Source: an uncultured Collinsella sp. (lineage in GTDB: Bacteria; Actinomycetota; Coriobacteriia; Coriobacteriales; Coriobacteriaceae). Taken from it: a DNA stretch of 64,000 bases. The stretch lies in the NCBI GenBank assembly GCA_934654585.1, contig CAKUGF010000004.1, forward strand, positions 54,860 to 118,859. Direction: 5' to 3'. Made by a program: the position numbers and the translations under genes. Position 1 is the stretch's first letter. The number at the start of each line of letters is the position of its first letter. This document shows, in pieces, positions 25,638 through 34,509 of this stretch. Under the pieces are notes generated by a model. It had not been told where the DNA came from, searched no databases, and saw nothing but the letters and a program-made list of their open reading frames with translations.

Positions 25638-27371
25638 ATGACATTCTTTGATGGTGACGATTCGAGGGTGAACAACAAAACCAGTTGGCTGCTCACGCGT
25701 CGCGCAGCCCTTACGGGCGCGGCAGGTGCGCTGGCACTGGCGGGCGCGGGGCTTGTGGGCTGCTCTGTTACCGGAGCCGATGCGAGCAACTCATCCTCCA
25801 CGGATACCGAACTCACCGACGAGCAGAAGAAGGTCCACAAGCAGATTGCCGCAACCTACAACGTCGAGAAGCAGGCGGCCATCAAAGACCAGCTCGATGC
25901 CGAGTACGCCGCAGGCAGCTATGACGAAACGACCCCGTTCGTCAAAGCCGATCCCTTTGGCACCGATACCCTGAGCTGCTACGTGCGCTTTGCAACAGCG
26001 GATCCCGTGACCGTCTCCTACGAGGTCGCCGGCCGCAAAAAGACCAGCGATTCCCCCAAAGTTGCGGCTTTCTCCCGCACGCCCCGCGGCGGCGACACGC
26101 TGGCAACGGAGCATGAGTTCAAGGTCATCGGCCTTATCCCGGGTCATAAGAACACTGTGACCCTCACCTGCACCGCGCAAGATGGCAGCAGCCGCACCTC
26201 GACGTTTACCGTCAAAACGTCGGCGCTCAAGGGCGAGGAGGAAGAGCGCCTCGCCGTTACGGCGGGGGAGTCCAACACGCCGCTTGCCGATGGCCTCTTT
26301 ACCATCCTGGGCAATGACTCGTCCAAGCTCGACTTCATGTACCTCTACGACAACGCGGGCCAGATTCGCGGCGAGGTGCTGATCATCGGTTACCGCAGCC
26401 ACCGCCTGTTGTTCCCGGGCGACGGCAGCATGATCATGAGCGTCTCGACTACCAAGATGGCTCAGATCAACGCCATCGGCCAGGTGGTAAACGTCTGGAG
26501 CACCGGCGACTACGAGCTGCATCACGACTATGCCTTCGATGACGACGGCAACCTGCTGGTGCTGGCGAGCCATGCCGGCTCCGAGGCCGACTTGGACGTC
26601 GACCGTGCGGCCGACAAGGATAAAGGCGAGCGCGTCAACGTCGAGGACCTCATCATTAAAATCGACGTGACAACGGGCGATGTTTCCCTCGTCGTGGACC
26701 TGGGTGACATCTTTCCCGACCTCAAGGCGAGTGCCAAAGTGGCACAAGACGGCGACCTGGATTGGATCCATATCAACACGATCCAGTGGCTCGGCGGCGG
26801 CACTGTCTTGCTCAGCTCGCGCGAGACCTCGACGGTTATCAAGCTCACCGACATCTACGGCACGCCCACGGTTGATTGGCTCATGGGATCGCCCGATTTT
26901 TGGGCTGGTTCGGGCTTCGAAGACAAGTTGCTGCAGGCCCAAGGCGATTTTTCGCTCAACGCGGGCCAGCACAGCGTGACCTATCTGCCGAGCTCCGATA
27001 CGGTAACAACCGGCCGCTACCAGGTGCTTCTGTACGACAACAACTTTGGCGCGGCCGAGAGCTACCCCAAGTTTGACTGGGGCCAGCTGGGTGCCGCGGT
27101 GGTGACCGACTACAGCAAGGGCACGCATTCGTTTGGGCGCATCTTTACGGTGGACGAGACCGCGCGCACCTACGAACTCCAGGAGCAGATCGCGGCGCCG
27201 TTCTCGGGCTACGTGAGCAGCGCGCAGCGCGTTGGCAATTCGAACAGCATGCTCGTGGCATCGGGCCAGACCAAGACCTTTACCGAGTACGATCGCTACG
27301 GACTGCCCATCGCCACCTACGAGATGGAAGCCGAAAAGTACATCTACCGCGTGTACAAGTACGAGCTGTAG
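25638..27371 (+). CDS. Tat-exported arylsulfate sulfotransferase (ASST-type) lipoprotein
   Basis: This 577-residue protein probably moves sulfate from one aryl sulfate to another phenol outside the membrane, without PAPS. The N-terminus has twin arginines (LLTRRAALTGAAG) and a lipobox ALAGAGLVGC. The beta-propeller core keeps candidate catalytic residues: ELHHDYAFDDDGNLL, WIHINTIQW followed by SSRETSTVI, and NAGQHSVTYLPSS, matching the positions of the three histidines and one arginine of E. coli ASST. A short upstream ATG at 25620 is in frame, but GAAGGAAA makes 25638 the better start. The region between the signal and the propeller is an Ig-like spacer. In a gut bacterium it could act on dietary, host or drug phenols (inference). 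Confidence 0.85.
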   Translation: MTFFDGDDSRVNNKTSWLLTRRAALTGAAGALALAGAGLVGCSVTGADASNSSSTDTELTDEQKKVHKQIAATYNVEKQAAIKDQLDAEYAAGSYDETTPFVKADPFGTDTLSCYVRFATADPVTVSYEVAGRKKTSDSPKVAAFSRTPRGGDTLATEHEFKVIGLIPGHKNTVTLTCTAQDGSSRTSTFTVKTSALKGEEEERLAVTAGESNTPLADGLFTILGNDSSKLDFMYLYDNAGQIRGEVLIIGYRSHRLLFPGDGSMIMSVSTTKMAQINAIGQVVNVWSTGDYELHHDYAFDDDGNLLVLASHAGSEADLDVDRAADKDKGERVNVEDLIIKIDVTTGDVSLVVDLGDIFPDLKASAKVAQDGDLDWIHINTIQWLGGGTVLLSSRETSTVIKLTDIYGTPTVDWLMGSPDFWAGSGFEDKLLQAQGDFSLNAGQHSVTYLPSSDTVTTGRYQVLLYDNNFGAAESYPKFDWGQLGAAVVTDYSKGTHSFGRIFTVDETARTYELQEQIAAPFSGYVSSAQRVGNSNSMLVASGQTKTFTEYDRYGLPIATYEMEAEKYIYRVYKYEL

Positions 27372-27422
27372 CCCGGCGCTTGCGTGGTCCCCGTGCCTGC
27401 GCCGATCCGCTCAGTACCCGCA

Positions 27423-28562
27423 TCACTTCACATCGAACTCCACGCGGTCGAGTTCGGGCACGTTGAGGTCGATGAGTTTGCGGGCGACGTGGCGGTCGTG
27501 TGCCCCGAGCCTCTCGCTCGTCGTCACATGGGCGACAATCTCGCGCTCGACGATGCCCTCCTCGTCGCCTTCGGTGGCCGAAGTCTCGACGGCGACGGTG
27601 TAATCCTTAAAGCCCGGCAGCACCGCGCCGAGCTCGCGCGTGGTCTCGGTGACGCCGTAGCCGTCCTGCACGCCGGCCTGCGCCGAGCCAATGGAGCCCG
27701 CGGTCATAACGATGCAGGGGATGGCAAAGATCACCGTGCCCACAATGATGCGGCGACGCACCTTGCGTGACAGCTCGTCAACCTCGGCGTCTTCCTCGGC
27801 GGTTACGACGCCGTCGCCGTTGAGGTCACGTTTGAGCGGCACGCGCAAAAGAAGCAGCACGGCTTCGGCCGCCAGCGCGATAAAGACCACGTTGATGCCA
27901 AACTCGTAGAGTGCCGAAAGAAACAGCGATCCGCTTGCGATGGCGATGCCATAACCCGCTGCGCAAAGGGGCGGCATGAGCGCGGTCGCCACGGCCACGC
28001 CGGCGATAAGCGTGGCGGGCTCCTGATCGCGCGAGTTGCCCAGCCCGCCCGCAAAGCCGCCGGCGAGGGCGACGGCAAGGTCCCAGACGGTGGGCGTCGA
28101 GTTGTCGATGATGGCGGCCGTGGTGGTGCTAAGGGGCGAGAGCTTGAAGTACAACGTGGATGTGACCAGGCAAAATGCCATTTGGAGCGCCAAGCCGGCG
28201 ATGGCCTCGACGGTAATCTCGCGGTCGAGCGTGGCGATGCCGTATGCCATGGCAAGGACCGAGCCCATGAGCGGGCAGATGAGCATAGCGCCCACAATGG
28301 CGATGCCCGAGTCGATATCGAGTCCGATACTCGCGATGAGCATGGCGATGATGAGGATGCATAGGTGCGAGCCGGTCAGGCGCGCCCCGTTTACAAAGCG
28401 CTTGCGAATCACGTGATAGGGCGCGCGACCCTCGCGAATGTTGAACGCCTGCTTAAGGAAGCGGGCGGCGTTCTCCATGGCCTCGCTATGGGCGGGGCGG
28501 ATGCCGTGGCGCCGGTGATGGCGTTCGCGCAGTCGCTTGATCTGTTGCTTGTCGAGTTCCAT
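27423..28562 (-). CDS. DUF389 membrane protein with an EF-hand-like insert
   Basis: This 379-residue protein has about eight membrane segments of the DUF389 type, including DIDSGIAIVGAMLICPLMGS, GLGNSRDQEPATLIAGVAVA and ALMPPLCAAGYG, motifs typical of that family. A stretch at about residues 245-257 reads DLNGDGVVTAEED, which fits a single calcium-binding EF-hand loop between membrane segments. A soluble C-terminal domain follows. The function is unknown. The start has GAGGAG 5 bases upstream. It converges with the sulfotransferase gene, leaving 51 bases between stops. Confidence 0.85.
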   Translation of the reverse strand: MELDKQQIKRLRERHHRRHGIRPAHSEAMENAARFLKQAFNIREGRAPYHVIRKRFVNGARLTGSHLCILIIAMLIASIGLDIDSGIAIVGAMLICPLMGSVLAMAYGIATLDREITVEAIAGLALQMAFCLVTSTLYFKLSPLSTTTAAIIDNSTPTVWDLAVALAGGFAGGLGNSRDQEPATLIAGVAVATALMPPLCAAGYGIAIASGSLFLSALYEFGINVVFIALAAEAVLLLLRVPLKRDLNGDGVVTAEEDAEVDELSRKVRRRIIVGTVIFAIPCIVMTAGSIGSAQAGVQDGYGVTETTRELGAVLPGFKDYTVAVETSATEGDEEGIVEREIVAHVTTSERLGAHDRHVARKLIDLNVPELDRVEFDVK

Positions 28563-28771
28563 GTTCTCCTCGTTCCGGCACGGGCCACGTCGTGCTTGCT
28601 GGTATTACTCTACACCGGGACAGGCAAAACGGATGCCGTGGCATGGGGCAAGGTCGACTGGACAGCTTCCCCGCGTCCAGTGACACCCCGCAATATGCTC
28701 CAATCACAACTACATATATGACGGAAATGTGTTGAAAGCTGTTGAACAACCGAATCGGCAGGCTGTCCGCA

Positions 28772-28785
28772 TTGTTGCGCAACAA
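28772..28785. promoter_or_regulatory. Palindrome TTGTTGCGCAACAA upstream of the wall protein
   Basis: A perfect 14-base palindrome lies 65 bases before the start of the surface protein. Twelve of its bases recur at 45237-45248, upstream of a membrane-protein gene. It is a candidate binding site of an unknown regulator. Confidence 0.4.
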
Positions 28786-28850
28786 AGACCGAAAATTGCG
28801 GCCCTATATTCGCGGTAACGCAATTCGCGTTGTGTCGAAGGGAGCACAAC

Positions 28851-31800
28851 ATGGCAAAGTACAGTCCAAAGCATCTTTCGTCTCCGGCCAAGACCGTCAA
28901 CGTGAGGGGTGTCGCCAACCGCGCCGTCGTAACCGTTTTGACGGCGGGCCTCATCGCCCAGCCGCTTATGTCGCCGCTGGCGGCAATTGCCGCGCCAGCC
29001 GGTGACACCACCGGTACGGTAAAGGGCGAAAGCCCCATCGAGAACACCGTTGTCGCCGGTAACCAGGCAGTTGCGAAAACAGCGGAGCAACTGGCCGAGG
29101 AGTCGGCGAAGCAGTTTGAGGCTGCCAAGGCGGCCTATGATGCGGCTCAAAAGAAGGCCGATGCCGCAGGTCAGGCGCAAAAGCAGGCTCAGCAGCAAAA
29201 GAACCAGGCTTCGCAGGCCGTGACCGATAACGCGGCCGAGCAGAATGCGGCAGAAGTTGCGGCGCTGCAGGAGAAGATCGACGAGCTTAAGGACGCTGTT
29301 GACAAGGCCGAACAGCAGCAGAAGAAGCTGGGCGATCTGAACAGCCAGCTCGACCAGGCCAATAAGAGCGTTGCGGACAAGACTCAGGCGCTCAAGGATG
29401 CCAAGGCAAAGCGCGATGACGCCAAGAAGGCCCTCGAGGATGCCCAGGCCAAGCTCAAGGACATGGGCATGGACGAGTACGAGGCCGCCAAGAAGGCTGT
29501 CGAAGACGCGCAGGCCAAGCTCAATGCGGCGAATGCCGATGTAAAGGCGGCTGAGGGCGAGTACGAGGCCGCCAAGACTGTCGCTGCCAAGGCTGAGCAG
29601 GCAAAGGCTGACGCCGAGGCGGCCGTGACGACTGCCCAGGACAAGAAGCAGCAGACCGCCGCTGCCCTTGTCACCGCAACCACCGCACGCGACAACGCTC
29701 AGAAGAAGCTGGATCAGGCTCAGGCTGCGCTCAATGCCGCCACTTCGGGCACGGGCGTCGACCTGAACGCGCTCGAGGCTGCTAAGGTCGCTGCCACTGG
29801 CGAGCTTAAGGCCGCGCAAGCGGAACTCGAAGCTGCGACGACTGCCGATACGACCGCACAGGAGAATCTGCAGACCGCCCAGGCTGCTGTCGCTGCCGCG
29901 CAGGAGCGCGCCACCGCTGCCAACGCCGCTGTGGCGTCTGCCCAGTCTGCATACGATGCGGCAAGCAAGGAGTGCAACGCCGCCGCCAGCAAGCGCGACG
30001 CCGCGAAGACGGCATACGAGCAGGCCCAGCAGACCGAGGCCGACAAGCTTGCCGAGTACAATCATTTGGCAGAGGTCGCAAAGCAGAAGAAAAGTGCTCT
30101 TGAGAATGCTACTAGCGACTACAACAAAGCGAATGATGAATACAGCACGGCCAGCGCAAACGTCAAAGCTCTTGAGCAGCAGATTTCTGAGCTAAAAGCA
30201 AACATGAAGGTGGATACGGATGCTGTCAAGGCGGGCCTGCTTGGCTTTATGAATCACATCGCAAGTAGCACATCGTTTACTGATGCTCAGCGTGCCAACG
30301 CGAGTAATGCGGCGAAGTTACTTGATGGGTCTGCTAGCAAGGTGGCGTGGTATGACGACTATGTCAACTTGGATGCGTCTGACGCTGACAACGCTTTTTC
30401 GCTCGTGAATCTGCAGAATACCTTGACCTACATGAATGCGGTCAACGGAATTCGTCGCGCAAACGGCCTGAGTGACATGAAGGTCAGCATTGTCTCTATG
30501 GCGCAGTCGGCGCTCGATGTTTGCTATTCGTCGAATGTTTGGGGCCACGCGGCGGAAAGCGGCGAGGGCGATTATTCGTCTTATAGCGAAAACCTTGCTA
30601 TGGGTGCCGGCGCTTATAAGGGGTCGAATAATCCTGAAGATTGGGAATGGGCCTACGACAACGAAGACGATTGTAGTGCTGAGTGGCCATTCATCGGTTG
30701 GTACACTGCGGAAAAACGTGAGTATGACAAAGGCGTTCGCAACTTCAACGAGATTGGTCATTACCTGAACTTCATTAATCCGGGCACCAATTCCTTTGGG
30801 TTTGCCGTTGGCTATGGTAAGGATGGCAACCGCTCAACGCCCGATGACGATGGCGAGCCCTTCCCTGTTTCAATTTATCAGGGCAACTGGGCCGAGGGCG
30901 ATTTTACGGTCGATGAGTTCAAAAACCTGGTAAACACGTACGTGGACTCTGTTTATCATGCCGGCGGTACCGCTGCGCAGAAGGCACAGTTGGCGGAGCT
31001 GCAAAATCAACTTGCGGCGGCACAGAAGGTGCGCGATGCGAAGCACGATGCGCTTGGTTCCGCGGGGACATCCCTCAATGCTGCTAAAAGCGCCGCGAAC
31101 GAAGCGAACGAAAACGTCGCTGCTGCCAAGGGCGACTATGAAGCTGCGCAAGAGGCTACCGCTATAGCTAGGGCGGCATATGACGCTGCCGATGTCAATT
31201 TGAAGAATGTTGACATCGAAACTCCTAAGGCAAATCTCGACGCCGCCAAGAGCGAAGCCGCCGCTGCTCAGACTGCTCTCGACAAGGCCAACGCGGCGCT
31301 CGCCGATTGCCAGACGAACGCCTCCAAGGCTTCCGCCCGCAAGGCGAAGGCACAGGGCGATTACGATGCCGCCAAGGCAAAGTCCGATCAGGCCAACGAG
31401 GCGTATGGCGACGCCACCGCTTCGGTCAAGGATCTTACCGACAAGCGCGATGCGGCCAACACGGATCTTACGAACAAGCAGGGCGCGCTTGACGAGGCCA
31501 AGAAGGCCGACGTCACTGCCCAGGCTGGCGTTGACGACGCCAAGGCCGCAGCGACTGCCGCGGCAACGGCCCTCTCGAATGCGCAGCAAGCGGTCACCAA
31601 CAAGAAGCAGGCGCTTGCCGCCGCACAGCAGGAGGTCACGTCTGCCCAGACGGCCCTCGACGCCGCGAACGTCGCATTCCAGCGCTACGCCGATGCTCAG
31701 AAGGCGCTTGATAACGCCGAGGCAGCCCATAAAGCTGCTGTCGCCAGCGTGAACGCTGCCCAGGATCAGCTCGATGCCGCCAACCAGGCAGTCGAGGACG

Positions 31801-32333
31801 CCAAAAAGGCCATCGCCGATGCCCAGACCGAGCTTGAGGCTGATCGGGCTCTTCAGGCCGATCTTGAGCACGTCGATCATGAGGCTTCCCTTGACGCGGG
31901 CGTAACGGTATTTAGCGCGGGCTGGACGGCACGAAATCAGCTGCCCAAGCTCGGTGCTGCCTATGCTCGCTATAAGGCCGCCGTTGACGCCGAGACGGGT
32001 CTGAGACAGGCCGAGGCCGACGCCGATGCCAAGCTGTCCGATGCCAACGATGCCTATGCCGCCGCGCTTGCAGAGCTTAATGACGCCAAGGATGCCCTGG
32101 CAGCCGCACAGGCCGAGTACGACAAGTATCATCCCAAGGCCGAGCCGCAGGCTAAGCCCCAGGTTGCGCAGGCCGCTGCAAAGGCCCCCGCTGCCAAGAA
32201 GCAGGCCGCGGATGGTGCGCTCGCCCAGACGGGTGACAACTCCGAGCTCGCGGGCGAGGTCTTCGTCATCGGCGGTGTGACGCTCGTAGCCGCGGGCGTG
32301 ACGCTGGGTGATCGTCGTCGCAAGCAGATGTAG
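28851..32333 (+). CDS. Large coiled-coil surface protein with CAP (SCP-like) domain and sortase signal
   Basis: This 1160-residue protein is probably anchored to the cell wall. The start at 28851 follows AAGGGAG. A signal sequence (TVLTAGLIAQPLMSPLAAIA) is near residues 29-48. Residues about 60-455 and 705-1100 are alanine-, lysine- and glutamine-rich and predicted to form long coiled coils. In between, at about 458-701, is a CAP/SCP-like domain (NGIRRANGLSDMKVSIVSMA, SSNVWGHAAESG, YSENLAMGAGAY). The C-terminus has LAQTGDN, a hydrophobic segment and RRRKQM, a sortase-type signal with LAQTG instead of LPxTG. The CAP segment is visibly less GC-rich than the coiled coils. The likely role is adhesion or wall interaction, which is inferred. 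Confidence 0.87.
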   Translation: MAKYSPKHLSSPAKTVNVRGVANRAVVTVLTAGLIAQPLMSPLAAIAAPAGDTTGTVKGESPIENTVVAGNQAVAKTAEQLAEESAKQFEAAKAAYDAAQKKADAAGQAQKQAQQQKNQASQAVTDNAAEQNAAEVAALQEKIDELKDAVDKAEQQQKKLGDLNSQLDQANKSVADKTQALKDAKAKRDDAKKALEDAQAKLKDMGMDEYEAAKKAVEDAQAKLNAANADVKAAEGEYEAAKTVAAKAEQAKADAEAAVTTAQDKKQQTAAALVTATTARDNAQKKLDQAQAALNAATSGTGVDLNALEAAKVAATGELKAAQAELEAATTADTTAQENLQTAQAAVAAAQERATAANAAVASAQSAYDAASKECNAAASKRDAAKTAYEQAQQTEADKLAEYNHLAEVAKQKKSALENATSDYNKANDEYSTASANVKALEQQISELKANMKVDTDAVKAGLLGFMNHIASSTSFTDAQRANASNAAKLLDGSASKVAWYDDYVNLDASDADNAFSLVNLQNTLTYMNAVNGIRRANGLSDMKVSIVSMAQSALDVCYSSNVWGHAAESGEGDYSSYSENLAMGAGAYKGSNNPEDWEWAYDNEDDCSAEWPFIGWYTAEKREYDKGVRNFNEIGHYLNFINPGTNSFGFAVGYGKDGNRSTPDDDGEPFPVSIYQGNWAEGDFTVDEFKNLVNTYVDSVYHAGGTAAQKAQLAELQNQLAAAQKVRDAKHDALGSAGTSLNAAKSAANEANENVAAAKGDYEAAQEATAIARAAYDAADVNLKNVDIETPKANLDAAKSEAAAAQTALDKANAALADCQTNASKASARKAKAQGDYDAAKAKSDQANEAYGDATASVKDLTDKRDAANTDLTNKQGALDEAKKADVTAQAGVDDAKAAATAAATALSNAQQAVTNKKQALAAAQQEVTSAQTALDAANVAFQRYADAQKALDNAEAAHKAAVASVNAAQDQLDAANQAVEDAKKAIADAQTELEADRALQADLEHVDHEASLDAGVTVFSAGWTARNQLPKLGAAYARYKAAVDAETGLRQAEADADAKLSDANDAYAAALAELNDAKDALAAAQAEYDKYHPKAEPQAKPQVAQAAAKAPAAKKQAADGALAQTGDNSELAGEVFVIGGVTLVAAGVTLGDRRRKQM

Positions 32334-32399
32334 CATTTTGAGTGTCGACCTCGCGATGAACTGTGGCTTGTCGTGAGGCCACTTCGATATCTCAACCAA

Positions 32400-32442
32400 T
32401 AAGGCCGGCGCGCTGTCATACACAGCACGCCGGCCTTTCTCT
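32400..32442 (+). terminator. Intrinsic terminator after the surface protein
   Basis: AAGGCCGGCGCGCTGT and ACAGCACGCCGGCCTT form a long stem followed by TCT. It faces the terminator of the convergent OPT gene. Confidence 0.85.
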
Positions 32443-32451
32443 GTATCGACA

Positions 32452-32492
32452 TTAAAACGCCCGGTCGGCAGCCGCAAAGCTGACGACCGGGC
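32452..32492 (-). terminator. Intrinsic terminator of the OPT transporter gene
   Basis: On the minus strand, GCCCGGTCGTCAGC pairs with GCTGCCGACCGGGC and is followed by GTTTTAAT. Confidence 0.85.
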
Positions 32493-32533
32493 AAGCCGTA
32501 GGCAATATGATTGCCGACGAGCAGTTGCTCGGC

Positions 32534-34237
32534 TTAGCCCAGCAGGCTCAGGCCAACAGAGATAAACGCCAGGATAACGCCGACGATGGACTCGCCACCG
32601 AGCAGGCCGCTGGCGACGACCAAGCCCTGCTCCTGGAAGGCGGCGTCCTTGGCGGCCTTCTCCTCGTCCGAAAGACCGGCTGTGGCGTCGCGGTGAGCGG
32701 CCCACTTGTCGTAGGCGAGCTTAACGCAGGAACCCAGGAAGGCCGTAAGCGACATGTAGAACGGCAGGTACACGCCCAGGCCGATCATCATGGCCGGAAT
32801 ACCGAGCCAGTACATGGCGATGCCGGCGATAAAGCCGCCCACGAACCACGGCACGCTCGGAATACCCGAGACCATGGTGGCGACGACGCTTGCCTGTGCG
32901 GCCACAAAGCTCTTGTCCGGGCCAAAGGCGTCCGGCCCATAGGCGGTAACGAGCGCGACCATGACGGCGGCGGCGACCAGGGCGCCCACGATGCCGCCGA
33001 TGGCCTGGCCGATCCACTGCGCGCGCGGGTTGGTACCCAGCACGGCACCGGCCTTAAAGTCGTTCATGACGTCGCCCGCAAGGCCGCACGCCACGGCAAC
33101 GATGCCGGCGATAAAGAACAGCTTGACCTGAGCGATCTGAGCGAAGGCAGCCACGATGAGCATGACGATGAGGCCAAAGATCTCCATGGGGTCGATACCC
33201 GTCTGGCCGCAACTCTGCGCGCTCATGATGGTGGTGACAAAGGTGAACAGCGTGACGATGACGGCCGGAACGGGGCCAAGGTCGAGCGCGATGGCGATGA
33301 TCACGGCGATGGCGGCGGCGCCCAGGCCGATGATGCCGGCGTCGAGCTTAAGGGAGCCCGAGATGAGCGACTGCTCGTCGGTGTCGGTGGAGCTGTCGGC
33401 GGCAAGACCACGGACGATGCCGGCGACCTGCGGCAGGATGTCCTTAAGGACGACGGCGACGCCAAAGCCCATCATAAGGCCCATACCCAGGGACTTGACG
33501 ATGCCCTGCGCGGTCACGACGTCGAACAGGCCGGCAGCGGTGCCGCCGACGATGATGCCAAAGTTGCCCAGCAATGCGCCGGCAAACCAGAAGGCGACCG
33601 GAGCGAAGCCCACGAGGAAGCCAACGGAGAGCAGCATAGGCGAGTTGTAGATGCCAAAGGTCACGCCGGGGATGTTGAGCGTGCACAGCATGCTGGGCAC
33701 AATGCCCAGGGCATCGCGAAGCACGCTGTAGATGCCGGCGAGGGCCATGGAGCCAAAGAGCTGCTTGCCGGTCTTGCCGCCGGCCTCGGTTGCACGCAGG
33801 GTCTGAGCTGCGGCGTTGCCGGTGGGGAACTCAAGGGCGGCGTCCACGATAAAGTGACGGTGGATGAGTGCCGTTGCCAGCAGGCCCAGGATGGTGCCGG
33901 CGAGTGCCACGATAAACATGTCGAGCCAGCTGATCTGGTCGGCATAGCCCAGCATCCAGGCGCCCGGGATGGTAAACGCCAGGCCGCCGGCGACCATGGC
34001 GCCTGCGGACATGATGGTGTGGGTGACGTTTGCCTCGTTGAGGCTGGCGTTGCCCATGAGCTTAAGGAAGAACAGCGAGATGACGGCAGCGAAGACGATC
34101 GGCCAGGGGAGTGCGCCCATCTTGAGCGCCGTGTAGGCCGAGCTTGCCGTGATAATCACGCAGCCAAGGACGCCGATGACGACGCCGCGCAGCGTGAGTT
34201 GCCCGCGCATCGAGGCGCGGTTCGAGGGATTGCTCAT
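32534..34237 (-). CDS. OPT-family oligopeptide/metal-complex transporter
   Basis: This 567-residue membrane protein has about fourteen hydrophobic segments and belongs to the OPT superfamily of proton-coupled importers of small peptides or metal chelates. Family signs include ASSAYTALKMGALPWPIVFA, NEANVTHTIMSAGAMVAGG and EFPTGNAAAQTLRATEAGGK. A soluble acidic loop lies in the middle (SSTDTDEQSLI). AAAGGAG precedes the ATG. It is transcribed alone, with its own terminator. The substrate is unknown. Confidence 0.85.
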   Translation of the reverse strand: MSNPSNRASMRGQLTLRGVVIGVLGCVIITASSAYTALKMGALPWPIVFAAVISLFFLKLMGNASLNEANVTHTIMSAGAMVAGGLAFTIPGAWMLGYADQISWLDMFIVALAGTILGLLATALIHRHFIVDAALEFPTGNAAAQTLRATEAGGKTGKQLFGSMALAGIYSVLRDALGIVPSMLCTLNIPGVTFGIYNSPMLLSVGFLVGFAPVAFWFAGALLGNFGIIVGGTAAGLFDVVTAQGIVKSLGMGLMMGFGVAVVLKDILPQVAGIVRGLAADSSTDTDEQSLISGSLKLDAGIIGLGAAAIAVIIAIALDLGPVPAVIVTLFTFVTTIMSAQSCGQTGIDPMEIFGLIVMLIVAAFAQIAQVKLFFIAGIVAVACGLAGDVMNDFKAGAVLGTNPRAQWIGQAIGGIVGALVAAAVMVALVTAYGPDAFGPDKSFVAAQASVVATMVSGIPSVPWFVGGFIAGIAMYWLGIPAMMIGLGVYLPFYMSLTAFLGSCVKLAYDKWAAHRDATAGLSDEEKAAKDAAFQEQGLVVASGLLGGESIVGVILAFISVGLSLLG

Positions 34238-34360
34238 ATATAACTCCTTTGCGTATATCCGCTTCCCCCGGGAGCGTCGCTACGGATACGGCGCGGGAAG
34301 TCGGGTTACCAAGGGCCGCCGCGTGAGCTCGCATGCGGCCGCGCACCAGTATAGCCGCAA

Positions 34361-34452
34361 GGTAGCTAATTTGGGACGGGGCTTTTTTGACTACCCGCGT
34401 CAAGTCGAGGTTCCAGGGTAGTTAAAAAAGCCCCGTCCCAAATTAGCTGCCC
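34361..34452. repeat. REPIN-like doublet of the GGGACGGGGCT family, copy 1
   Basis: Two head-to-head units: the left begins GGTAGCTAATTTGGGACGGG and ends GACTACCC, the right is its near complement ending AATTAGCTGCCC. They surround a 20-base unique loop. Each unit itself has complementary ends. It lies between the divergent OPT and coaX genes. Confidence 0.85.
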
Positions 34453-34509
34453 GGACTGACTGGTCTGGGTAGGCGATATACTGCTGGGCAGACGAAAGGA
34501 GCGCCGACG

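Noticed and set aside
29080..32100. DNA-level tandem repeats in the surface-protein gene
   Set aside because: The repetitive look comes from alanine- and lysine-rich coiled-coil codons. There is no fixed repeat unit.
32507..34243. A 578-codon plus-strand frame opposite the OPT transporter
   Set aside because: Charged, His/Asp/Gly-rich shadow sequence. The minus strand encodes a clear membrane transporter with a ribosome site and terminator.
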